Shown here: piece by piece, positions 55,275-64,000 of the stretch
Layout: every line of letters begins with the position of its first letter
Position numbering within the stretch: the stretch's first letter is position 1
DNA from: Phascolarctos cinereus
Lineage: Eukaryota; Chordata; Mammalia; Diprotodontia; Phascolarctidae
Assembly (NCBI RefSeq): GCF_002099425.1
Contig: NW_018343953.1
Location: forward strand, 14,203,501-14,267,500
DNA: 64,000 nt
Direction: 5' to 3'
The notes under the pieces: model-generated
The model's input: only the letters and a program-made list of their open reading frames with translations
Databases searched by the model: none
What the model was told of the DNA's origin: nothing
Made by a program: the position numbers and the translations under genes

Positions 55275-55592
55275 CATTCTTTTTGTGGGGTTTTCTTGGC
55301 AAAGATGCTGCATTTCCTTCTCTAGTGGATTACCTTTTTTTTTTTTTTGGTCAAAACTCTCCATTATGATCTGTCTGTCTGGGGTAACCCTGCACATCAT
55401 GGTTTATAGTTTCATTAACCTATGTAAGCACCACTGCCATAAAAAGGCAGTGATCCAGGAGGGGCCTTTTTTTAGGCAAATAGAGGCTCAGTGACTTGCC
55501 CATGGTCACACAGCTAGTAAGTGTTGGAGGCTAGAAACTCAGGTCTTTCTGTCCCCAGGACCAGCAATCTATTCACTTCATCACCTAGCTGC
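55275..55592 (-). mobile_element. tRNA-headed SINE with BovB-like tail, containing an insertion
   Basis: 'ggggttttcttggcaaagat' (tail) at the left and 'cacacagctagtaagtgttg' to 'tcacctagctgcccc' (core and head) at the right. The middle (55335-55460) is foreign: 'ccattatgatctgtctgtct', 'ggtttatagtttcattaacc' and 'ataaaaaggcagtgatccag'. Confidence 0.75.
55335..55460. mobile_element. Probable BovB/RTE-like fragment inside a SINE
   Basis: The phrase 'catagtttcatt' style and 'aaggcagtgatccaggaggg' resemble internal BovB-type LINE sequence. The match is from memory and short, so orientation and identity are tentative. Confidence 0.35.
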
Positions 55593-55720
55593 CCCATATA
55601 CACGCATGCATATACATATATATGTGTACAGTCACATATGTATATATAATTTGACATATATGTGTTTTGCATGTATTTATGTATATGTATATATTACATA
55701 TGTGTGTAGGTATGTACTCA
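55593..55720. repeat. (CATA/TATG)n tract
   Basis: Impure CATA/TATATG microsatellite within the L2. Confidence 0.85.
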
Positions 55721-56159
55721 TTATGTATTTTCCCCCCCTGAACCCCAGTCAAACATTGCGAAATATCTGCTGGACATCTTCCCTCTGAGTGTATAATTAG
55801 GCATCTCAAATTCAATATGTCTAAAATGGAAGTCTTCATGTATCCCCACTAAGATGTCTCTATTTCTGTTCAGAACACCACTAATCTACCAGTTACCCGT
55901 GATTATAATTGTGGAGTTATTCTTGACTTTTCTAGCTCAACTACCCCCTTGCCCCCCAACCACGTTCAGTCAGTTGCCAAGTATCATCTATTTTTCCTCC
56001 AGTGTATCCCTTGAATTGATCCCATTTTCTTCATTCACACAGCCACTACTCTAGTTGAAGCCTTCATCATTCTTCATCTAGCTTATTGTAATAGCTGTTC
56101 CATCTAATTCAACATTCTGTCTTCTATGTCCACATCTTTGCATAGTTCATCCCTCATGT

Positions 56160-56392
56160 TATCATTGTTGTTGTTCAGTCATGTCCAACTCTTTGTGACT
56201 CCATTTGGGTTTTCTTGGCAAAGATACTAGAGTGGCTTGCCATTTCCTTCTCCAGCTCATTTTATAGTTGAGGAAAGTGAAGCAAACTGTGCTAAGTGAC
56301 TTGCCCAAGGTCACATAGCTAGTTAGTGTCTGGAACCAGGTCTGAACTCAGTCTCCCTGATTCCAGGCCTGGCACTCTAGCTGTACCCCCTA
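56160..56392 (-). mobile_element. tRNA-headed SINE with BovB-like tail
   Basis: 'gttgttgttcagtcatgtcc', 'ttggcaaagatactagagtg' and 'gccatttccttctccagctc' make a well-kept BovB-like tail in complement. The core follows and the head is worn ('ggcactctagctgtaccccc'). Confidence 0.85.
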
Positions 56393-56645
56393 AGACTAAA
56401 ATGTATTCCCCATTTCACTTCTGCTTTGCAGATTATGTGTCCTCATGAAAATCTTAGCTCAGATATCATGTCCTACCTCTCCTGATGTCTTTAATTGTTT
56501 ATTCTCTCTTCCTCCATAAAAACCTTGTGTTTACTTATATAAGTGCATGTTTTACCTCCCAGATGACTGTAAACTTGTATAAGGTTGGGATAATTTCATT
56601 TTTCCTTGCATGGAATAAGTACACAGAAATGTTTGAATAATTTAA

Positions 56646-57654
56646 TTTATATTAATTCTATGAAAAATTCTATTAAAATAGCTGTTCTTTCTGGACTCAA
56701 AAAATCAGGACTAAAAGGGGGGGCACAGAAAAATTTAAGGATAAATCTTAATATTGGTTCCTGCTCTCCATAGGCTATAGAGTAATTGAACTATAGGAAA
56801 AAAGGAAACAAAAATAAAATCCAATCGTTTTTATGCAATGTAGTCTGAATCAATGTTCTCTTTTAAAAACTGTTATGTCCCAGTGGATGGAGATCATTGA
56901 CTGTTAAATAAATTTAGCATCTTGCAAAGCACTGTTGAATAGATAAGGGACATAATAAATGCTGCTGATGAGGTGATAGTGCCTAGCCTTTCATGCAATA
57001 TTCATGGTATATATAATGATATTTTGTATATATTTTCAGCATTGGTGGTTTTCTCTCCCTCATTCCATGGCTATGTTAATGGGATGCCAAAGCATCAAAG
57101 TGAAATGTGAAAAGATAAGTTGGTCCGTTAGATGTTTTCAATATCTAGATCTTTAGGATGCAAATTTATGTAGCTTTGTGCTTTTCGTTTGGATCCCTTA
57201 GCATGATATAGTCACAAAGATCACTTTCCCTGTCTCTTGTTTGCTCTCCTAAAAATGGCAAAGATTGAAGGAAGGAGAAGGGCAGGAGAGAAGCCACCTC
57301 TCCGGCCCCCAATCTTTTCTTTGTTGCTCTAGCTGTGTGTTAATGACATTTGCCTGAATGACTTTGGGACGATGTAATGAGCCAGGACTGGGTCTGAACA
57401 AATAAATAACAAACCAAGGTTCGGAGTTAATTCACAAAGCATAACTGAGCTGGTGCTTCCAAGCATCTTGGGGAAGGTGAAAGAAGGTGTTTCTACTTAA
57501 ACAGTTCATTTTATTTATATGAGCTGCTGAATAACATGGCACTGACCTTGTGCCCTTGAAGGCTATGTTTCAAATAGGCTAGAGATTTTTGTCTTTTTTT
57601 TTTTTAACTTAACTGAGAAATCTCAGCTCAGATGCAGCATCTGGTATTCAGTGA
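56646..57654. other. 1-kb single-copy-looking block
   Basis: No repeat recognised. 57320-57480 has balanced composition ('gcctgaatgactttgggacg', 'gagccaggactgggtctgaa') of the kind often seen in conserved non-coding elements. That is only a guess without alignment. Confidence 0.4.
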
Positions 57655-57805
57655 TATCCTGCTGCTCTTATCCAATTTTCCAGCTGGAGGAATGAGGCAG
57701 GAGGAGGTCAAGTGACTTGCCTAAAGGTCACTTAACAGTTCAGCTGGGATTAGAACTCAGAATCTTCCTTCCTTTCCCATTCTTTGCTCACTGGACCAGA
57801 AAACC
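57655..57805 (-). mobile_element. MIR-type SINE
   Basis: 'gaggtcaagtgacttgccta', 'cagctgggattagaactcag' and 'ccattctttgctcactggac' in complement order. Confidence 0.7.
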
Positions 57806-58079
57806 TTCTTGATCCTATCTTCTCAAGCTTGCCTGAGTAGGAAGCAAATGCTCAGACTAGGGGGAAAAAAAAGAATAAATCCCATAGAAAATCTGGCAAC
57901 CTTGACTTGCCTAGTGTTACTCTGAAATTTAAAAACAAATTTCTACTAGGATTGCTATGAGATGTGACTATGCAGTCATGTTACAGTTTGATTCTTAAAT
58001 AAGCATGTAAGAAATTAAGCCACCCGGATGAGTGGTGCTGTTCACAATAGCCCCCTTGGGAGGCTACTAAATGCACTAA
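57806..58079. other. Unassigned
   Basis: No recognisable element. Confidence 0.3.
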
Positions 58080-58920
58080 TTCAATTCAGTCTTATTTAAT
58101 TCAATTCAACAAGCAGGAACTGAGCTGGGCAATGAGGATGCAGACACAAAACACAAATCATACCTGCCTATGAGGAGTTTATATGCTATTGAAGAAAATA
58201 AGCATTTGCAACATTTTATATGAAGTAAATACAAATTAATTTGGGGAGGAGAGCACCAATAACCTGGGGGGTGTGGAGGAGTAGAGATTAAGAAAAGTCT
58301 CAGGTAGGAAGAGACACTTAAGCTAGGTTTTGAAGAGAGCCATAAATTCTAAGAGGCAGAGGATTCCAGACATGGAGGGCAGTCTGAGTAAAGGAACAGA
58401 GATGCAGAAAATGGAATGTTATGTCCTGGAAATAGTCTAGGGTATAACCTAAAGCCAGTGTGGAAAGTGATGAGAAATCAGCCTTGAAAAGTAAGTTGGA
58501 CCTACATGTCTGAGGGCTTTCAATATCAGTTAGATGACTATTTTGTTCTAAAGGGTCATTCACTACCTACTTCTGTAATTTTAGGCAAGTCACTCAACCC
58601 TTTTTGGCCTCTGTTTTCTCACTATAAAATGAAGAAATTGGACTATATTATCTCTAGGTTGCCTTCTTGGGCCACAGCCTAACATCCTATGACCTTTGCT
58701 CCAAAATGAATTAACTTGACTGTAATGAGATTGATTTGCAATGACATTTGATCCTTTTAAAATCCACATAAGAAAAGCATTCTCATTATGGGGGGCGGGG
58801 GAAGTCCATAACCAGGCTGTGAAAGGGCTTTGAATGCTAGACTGAGGAATTTGTAATTTAGATGAGAAACAGTAGGGAGCCACAGAAATTTCTTGAGTAG
58901 GGGAGTAACATTTTCCTCAT
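58080..58920 (-). mobile_element. L2 LINE 3' part, split by a MIR
   Basis: 'cctatgaggagtttatatgc', 'agctaggttttgaagagagc' and 'gattccagacatggagggca' up to about 58555, then the rest from about 58800 ('gaaagggctttgaatgctag', 'gtagggagccacagaaattt'). 58560-58705 between them is a plus-strand MIR. Confidence 0.75.
58560..58705 (+). mobile_element. MIR-type SINE in L2
   Basis: 'aggcaagtcactcaaccctt', 'tctgttttctcactataaaa' and 'ttggactatattatctctag' in MIR order. Confidence 0.7.
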
Positions 58921-59057
58921 CCTTGCTGTTCCTCATCAGGCATGGACTATCTTTTTATTGAATGAATAAGATTCTATTTCCCCCGAGGATTTATTAATCT
59001 AGGCTCTATGGTATGGCTTGGGCTGGAGAGGGCCTACAGTTGAGACTGCTGGGGGAG
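58921..59057. other. Unassigned spacer
   Basis: No recognisable element. Confidence 0.3.
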
Positions 59058-59675
59058 TCAGTCAGTCATTCAGTTGAGAGGAATTTATTAAATGCTTATT
59101 ATGTGTCAGATATTATACTAATATACTGGGTATATAAAGAAAGGCAAAAAACAGTTCCTAGGGGAGAATGAACATATCAACATATGCTTACATGTATGCA
59201 GGTCCTTTCCCCTAATAGAATGCAGGTTTGCTGAGGGCAGGTACTTTCAATGTTTGTTTCTGTAGTTTCATCACATAGCACAGTGTTTGATATCTGGTAG
59301 GATTTTAATAAATGATTATTATTTATATTCATGAACTTATAGATACACAGGAAGACATATGTATATGTCTACATGCATACACATATATAATACATGTATG
59401 AACAAATACACACTCAGTATCCTTTCCTTCTCAAGTAAAGTCAACAAAGCATTTACTAAGAGCCTGCTATGTCACAGGCATTGTGCTAAGCTTTAGGGAT
59501 ATAAAGAAAGGCGAAAAAAAAGTCTCTGCCCTCAATTAATGGGGGAGGCAATATATAAAGAACTGTATGCAAACAAGATATTTATACAGGTTAAATTGGT
59601 GATAATCAACAGAGGGAAGGCACTAACATTACAAGAGATTAGGAAAGGCTTCTTGTAAAAGGTAAGATTTTCCTT
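59058..59675. mobile_element. Three short L2 LINE ends in mixed orientation
   Basis: 59058-59180 minus ('atttattaaatgcttattat'), 59188-59330 plus ('ctgagggcaggtactttcaa', 'gattttaataaatgattatt') and 59437-59675 minus ('caaagcatttactaagagcc', 'aaaggcttcttgtaaaaggt'). Confidence 0.7.
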
Positions 59676-60099
59676 CCACTAGTGTCTGGTCTGTGGTCTA
59701 TGGGGGTAAGAAATTTAGGATGCTTGGTCTAGTGGGTTAGGACTCACTCAGCAAGAAGGCCCTCATTTCCCTTACTCACCTCAAGTTTGGTGTTGGGTGT
59801 TTTCTTTGGAGACCAGGTGGGGAGGTAAGGAGTAAAAGGCTAAATGGGGAGAAGAGGGTGGAGAATCGACTTTCAAATTTCTAGTCCAGTTCCTAAAACA
59901 TCAAACTACGGAATGAGGTTCAAGGTCCAAGATCATACCTCTCCCTCTACTTTTAAGATGTCACAGGACAAATCCCCTTTCCTCCACACTTCCCTCAATC
60001 CCCAACACTCTAAGCTTTACTCCCCTTTGTTACTCCATGTGGGTGGCAAAGGAGGGGTTCTTTCTTTTCCTACCTATTTAATGCCAAATTAATTAATTA
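59676..60099. other. No gene; unassigned
   Basis: A plus-strand 82-codon frame (59844-60092) has no motif. Part of this may be L2 upstream coding sequence too decayed to name. Confidence 0.35.
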
Positions 60100-60620
60100 G
60101 AGACTACATTTGCCACTTTCAGATACTCTCTCCTCCCTTGGTTTTCTAGATACCACACCCTACTTTCCCAACCTTATCTTATACTACCTACCCTTCCCAG
60201 TGCTCTGGTCAAACTGGCTTACTTATCCTCTACCCCTATTTCAGCTTTCCTGTTGCTGTGCCTGTAGATATACTTGTGGCTTAGTGGATAGAATATTGGT
60301 CTTGGAATCGTGAACACCTGAGTTTGAATCTTGCCTCAGACATTTAGTGTATGTGGGACCATGGTTATCATAAAACATCTCTGGGCCTGCTTCCTCATCT
60401 GAAAAATGATGGAGTTGACTTCCAGGTCTATGACCTCTAGAGTCTATGATGTCTTAAGCTTTCTACCACTCTTCCTATCCCATTGAATGCCTACCCAACT
60501 TTTATAGTTCATCCCAAAGGCCACTTTCTCCATGAAGTTTTTCTTTTCTTAAACCATTGGCACTAATGACCTTTTACCACCTCAGACCTTAAACTTTGTT
60601 CAAAGCCTATACACTTATGT
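60100..60620 (+). mobile_element. L2 LINE pieces around a SINE
   Basis: 60110-60240 translates 'LSSLGFLDTTPYFPNLI', the L2 reverse-transcriptase 'LGF.DTaL.WF' block. 60456-60620 is L2 3' UTR ('gttcatcccaaaggccactt', 'tccatgaagtttttcttttc'). A SINE sits between. Confidence 0.7.
60262..60455 (+). mobile_element. tRNA-headed/MIR-like SINE
   Basis: 'cttgtggcttagtggataga', 'acacctgagtttgaatcttg' and 'ggcctgcttcctcatctgaa' in SINE order. Confidence 0.8.
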
Positions 60621-60834
60621 CTCTTTTGTATTATAATAATTTGTCCTTGCAACAAAAATTCATCTTTTTATTATCGATATTCTTCTGGAGATATTATATG
60701 ACCTTTTGTTAATTCTCTCTGAAGAATTAAATTTGAGGATCACTCATAGGACAATGAAAAGGACAGGTAATAGATAGGAATAGGATGAAACAATACCAAA
60801 AAGGAATTTAGTAACAGAAACAGTGTAAAATGTG
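60621..60834. other. Unassigned
   Basis: 60720-60790 faintly resembles CR1 3' coding words. Not supported. Confidence 0.25.
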
Positions 60835-61105
60835 TATAATAATAAGAATTTTAAAAATACCTGTTATGTGTCAGTCACTGTGCTAAGTCCTTTACAAATA
60901 TCATCTCATTTGATCCTTACAACAAATCTAGGAATTATTTGCTAGTGTCATCTTCATTTTACACATGAGAAAACCAAGGCAAACAGAGATTATGACTTGC
61001 TCATGGTCACATAGCTAGTAAGTGTCTAAGGCCAGATTTAAATTCAGTTCTTTCTGACTCTAAATTCAGTGCTCTGTTTACTTGTATCACCTACCTAAAT
61101 AAGTA
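60835..61105 (-). mobile_element. MIR-type SINE
   Basis: 'gtcagtcactgtgctaagtc', 'tcatctcatttgatccttac' and 'tggtcacatagctagtaagt' are the complement of the full-length element. Confidence 0.75.
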
Positions 61106-61192
61106 TATGATGGAGGAAGGAAGCAGGCTAGTCATATGTCAAGAGTGAGGGACATTTTATGGATAACTGAAGTATTCCACTACTAATCTTGG

Positions 61193-61431
61193 AGGCAGTT
61201 AGGTGGCTTAGTAGATAGAATGCTGGGCCTGGAGACAGGAAGACCTGAGTTCAAATCTATCCTTAAGATACTTACTAGCAGTATGACCCAGGGCAAATGA
61301 CTTAACCTCTGTTTGCCTTAATTTTCTGGAGAAGGAAATGGCAAACCCCTTCAGTATCTTTGCCAAGAAAACTCCCTGGACAGTATTGGTGCGCTATTGT
61401 CCGTGAGGTCACAAAAAGTTGGACAACAAGT
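61193..61431 (+). mobile_element. tRNA-headed SINE with BovB-like tail
   Basis: The head 'ggaggcagttaggtggctta' and B box 'gagttcaaatctatccttaa' are followed by 'ctggagaaggaaatggcaaa' and 'gaggtcacaaaaagttggac' in the tail. This is the only plus-strand full copy of the family here. Confidence 0.85.
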
Positions 61432-61625
61432 AATCACATAATGTTAGGAGAAAGTCAGGAAGGCCCCAGGCCTGTTGGGTAGACTCAGCATGTGGTGCTT
61501 ATGGGAGGATATGAACAGGAGTTTTTCAGAATGAGTAGACTTGGTTATGTTGCATTCTGTATCACTAGAGGGAATGGCCACATTAGTGAGATCACAGATC
61601 CATTATAGAACTAGAGTGCTGGAGT
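61432..61625 (+). repeat. Unnamed dispersed repeat, copy C
   Basis: 'gtcaggaaggccccaggcct', 'ggtagactcagcatgtggtg' and 'agaatgagtagacttggtta' recall copies A and B. Confidence 0.4.
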
Positions 61626-62447
61626 TAAATTATTTGTGATTCATGGAGCAGTAAATAAAATGGTGGACTCTGAGTCAGGGAGACCTGGGTCAAAACCCAT
61701 CTCAGACTTCTCCATGGTCTTGTAAATGTCTTCAAAATAAACATTTTCTTTTTAGGAAAATGTAAATAGCTGAAATTTTTGAAATGAATATTGCTCTCAG
61801 TTATGGGGATATAATGAAGAATGCATCCCTGTCACCTGGGGCACAGTGGCTATCTTAACTCTGACAATTATTATGTTGCATCACTGGGAAAAGTTGCTTC
61901 CATCCCCCTGCCCCCTTTTTTAACTAAGTCAGAAAGTCATTCATTCATCAAACAAGGAATTCCGAAAAGAGCGAATCTCACATGGAGATTCCTAAGCCAA
62001 TGGGAATGTGATCTTTTCTGCCTTCTCACACCTGACATTAGAAAGCATCAGCAAGGTCCAGGAATGCAGTCACACAGACTGGCTCATAAAACCGATGATG
62101 GGGAAATCTCTTTGGGATCATTTGAGCACTAATGTCAATGCCTAAACCAAAGAAGGGCAGACTAGACAGAAGGAAAACAGAATGCTCTGTTGCATTTAGT
62201 ATGTCTATGAGGGGAGGAAGTAGACTTTTCAGAGGTCTGACTTCTACTTTCTTCACTTAAATTTCACACTCAATCCCTTCTTCACAGATGAATATCTTTC
62301 ACTTTAACTCATGTGATTTGTCACGTAATTGCCCTTTGGGAAGGATTGATTATCCTCACTGTAATGTGTTTTCCCAGTGCCATATTTTCTATCTTGCAGA
62401 CAGAAATACATATTGTGCATGTTCCTTTTCCTTCAGATCAAAGAACA
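61626..62447. other. No gene; small SINE trace
   Basis: 61650-61725 keeps a SINE head and B box ('ggtggactctgagtcaggga'). The rest, including the 103-codon plus-strand frame at 61821-62132, is unassigned and without family motifs. Confidence 0.4.
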
Positions 62448-63020
62448 GAGGATCCCAGAATGTCAGGGTTGGAAGGGATCTAGAAGATGGTTGGTGTAAT
62501 CCACACCTGAACAATAATCCCTTTGATAACGTCGTTGACTTTTGACAACATGACCTCCACTGATAGTCCTGAGGCCTGCCCATTCCACTTTGAGATAGTC
62601 CTACTTGGAAGGAGATTTTTTCCTTAAATGAAACTGAAATCCATCTCTCTGCACTTCCCATCCACTCTCCTAGTTCTGTATTTGGCAGCTGAGCAGAATA
62701 ATTCTCTCCTTTCTTCCCTGTGGTAGGTTTGCAAATAAATGTTTGAAGTTTGCTATCACATTCCTCCCCACATACCCCTTAATCGAGGTTTCTTTTTTTC
62801 AGGTGAAACACTCCCAGTTCTTTCAATCTATCCTTATGTGGTATGTTCCTCAGTTCTCTCATCATGCTGGTTTTTTTCCCTTGTATTCCATCTTGTTAAT
62901 GTTCTTCCTAAAATATAGTACCCAGAACTGAATATAAAAATCCATTCAATATATGGTCTGGTTACCATAGATCATAGCACTTTGCTAATTCTGAATGTTC
63001 TCCATTTCTGAGAAGCCTTA
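62448..63020 (-). mobile_element. L3/CR1 LINE 3' region
   Basis: On the plus strand 'agaatgtcagggttggaagg', 'cattccactttgagatagtc' and 'ccatcttgttaatgttcttc' with 'agtacccagaactgaatata' are the complement of the CR1/L3 end, about 570 bp long. Confidence 0.75.
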
Positions 63021-63074
63021 CTGCTATGGGTATATGCACATATGTATATGTCACTGACTCATAGAGAAATAGAA

Positions 63075-63340
63075 TGATAATAATAGCTAGCATTTATAAA
63101 GCACTTTAAGGCTTACAAAGCATTTTACATATATTATCTTGTTTGGTTCTCACAAAACCCTATGAGATAGGGTGTATTATCCCCATTTCACAGATGAAGA
63201 AATTGAGGTTGAGAGACTTGAAGTAATTTCTCCATGGTCACACAGCTTCAGTGCCTGAAGTAGGATTTGAACTCAGGTCTTCCTGACTTCAAGGTCAGAA
63301 CTCTATCCACTTCACTGGCTAATTGACATTAAATATATAT
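63075..63340 (-). mobile_element. MIR-type SINE, well kept
   Basis: 'agctagcatttataaagcac', 'ttctcacaaaaccctatgag' and 'gatttgaactcaggtcttcc' in complement order, full length. Confidence 0.8.
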
Positions 63341-63361
63341 TAATGTGTATATCATTGTCAT

Positions 63362-63476
63362 AGAAGCAATGAACATGAACTTGGGTAGACTTCAGGAGAT
63401 ACCGAAGGATAGAAGGGCCTGGCATGCTATAGTCCATGGGGTCACAAAGAGTCAGACATGACTGAATGAATAAACA
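63362..63476 (+). mobile_element. RTE LINE (BovB-like) 3' end
   Basis: 'ggcctggcatgctatagtcc' and 'ggggtcacaaagagtcagac' followed by 'atgactgaatgaat' are almost word for word the 3' end of BovB-type LINEs, whose ORF ends in this stretch. It is severely 5'-truncated and is the likely source of the SINE tail type above. Confidence 0.8.
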
Positions 63477-63589
63477 ACACAGTATATTATATATTATTAT
63501 TCTATATCATATATTTGATACAATTATCATATATCTATATACATCTCATAAAATGGAAAAATAGTTTTATAACATATACACAATGATGC
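63477..63589. repeat. TA-rich tract
   Basis: 'tatattatatattattattc' style low-complexity sequence after the RTE end. Confidence 0.7.
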
Positions 63590-64000
63590 CCGAATAGCGA
63601 CTTATTCTGCTTGGACCCAAAGGACAAACCAGGGAGCAATAGGTAGGGGACTGGAAACCAACCATGTTATAGGAAGATTAATTGAAGAATTTGGTGATGG
63701 TTAGCCCAGAGAAGAGACGACTTATGGCAACCTATTGTCAATGCACAACAGGGTGTTATTGAAAGAGCACTACATTTGGTGTCAAAGGATCTGGGTTCAG
63801 GTTGTGTCTCTGCTTTTTACCGCTTATATGACCTTGAGAATCTTTGAATATCAGAGGAGAATGATCAAGATAGTGAAGGGTCTTGAGTTCATGACCTCAA
63901 CCTGAGGATCAGTTGGAGGAATTGGGAATAATTAGCCTAGATAAAAGAAGACACAGGGGGTACATAATACCTGTGCTCAAGAAGTATCTGAAGGCCTGTC
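63590..64000 (+). mobile_element. L3/CR1 LINE, continues past the window end
   Basis: 'gattaattgaagaatttggt' and 'agcccagagaagagacgact' (63590-63755), then after a SINE-like piece (63758-63860, 'gtgtcaaaggatctgggttc') CR1 coding words 'agtgaagggtcttgagttca' and 'gctcaagaagtatctgaagg'. The two CR1 parts overlap in family position, so they are two copies. Confidence 0.75.

Larger units (their letters stand above)
53690..56645 (+). mobile_element. Long L2 LINE, ORF2 to 3' UTR, broken by four or more insertions
   Basis: Plus-strand L2 reverse-transcriptase sequence runs from about 53880 ('gtctcccccatccttaaaga', 'gcttcagactgaattactca') to about 54570, where 'SSHEFNHHLH' is readable. It resumes at about 55730-56155 ('ctcaaattcaatatgtctaa', 'gcaaagatagatcacc'-like RT tail words are lost but 'cacagccactactctagttg' remains) and again at 56395-56645 for the 3' UTR. 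Interruptions: microsatellites at 54570-54745 and 55593-55720, a SINE tail fragment (54750-54812), a MIR (54850-55075) and SINEs at 55275-55592 and 56160-56392. Confidence 0.75.

Noticed and set aside
61821-62132. 103-codon plus-strand frame
   Set aside because: No recognisable motif and no exon signals; probably chance.

Overview
The window reads as non-coding DNA from a marsupial nuclear genome. It is either a gene-poor intergenic stretch or the inside of a very large intron. Three things point to a marsupial: many copies of a tRNA-headed SINE beginning 'ggcagctaggtggtgcagtg', L1 elements with marsupial-style 3' ends, and abundant old L2, L3/CR1, MIR-type and RTE repeats together with a SINE whose tail resembles BovB. 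Genus cannot be fixed by eye. No host protein-coding exon, rRNA gene, true tRNA gene, CRISPR array or bacterial-type operon is supported. Open frames are short (the longest is 216 codons), and the ones checked fall on repeats, microsatellites or chance frames.

Layout. 1-3770: an L1 3' end, then a second L1 with 5' UTR, ORF1 remnant and a mostly deleted ORF2, carrying a young SINE. 3.8-9 kb: SINEs, MIR, and L3/CR1 on the minus strand. 9-18 kb: sparse MIR/L2 pieces, two adjacent hAT DNA-transposon fossils, and an L1 nested in a MIR-like SINE with a 17-bp target duplication. 18.0-18.74 kb: the 3' part of an unusual LINE whose ORF ends in a zinc-finger-like motif; four shorter elements (6.5, 12.1, 20.7 and 24.8 kb) appear to share its 3' tail. 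19-30 kb: low repeat density, several microsatellites, L3/CR1 at 25.6-26.2 kb. 30-41 kb: a dense field of minus-strand L2, including a 2.7-kb copy interrupted by an RTE fragment, plus a 1.75-kb plus-strand L1. 41-46 kb: mixed SINE/L2 with a roughly 1.6-kb single-copy-looking block. 46-48.1 kb: RTE-clade LINE pieces in opposed orientation. 49-56.6 kb: SINE/MIR/L2, including a 3-kb plus-strand L2 broken by microsatellites and SINEs. 56.6-64 kb: a single-copy-looking block, then L2, SINE, L3/CR1 and a BovB-like RTE 3' end.

No set of genes here works together. The 'system' visible is the retroposon community: LINEs (L1, L2, L3/CR1, at least two RTE-like lineages and the zinc-finger LINE) and the SINEs that parasitise them, with nested insertions giving relative ages. 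Family names are my recognition of consensus-like words by eye, so boundaries are approximate (about 10-40 bp) and subfamily names are deliberately withheld.
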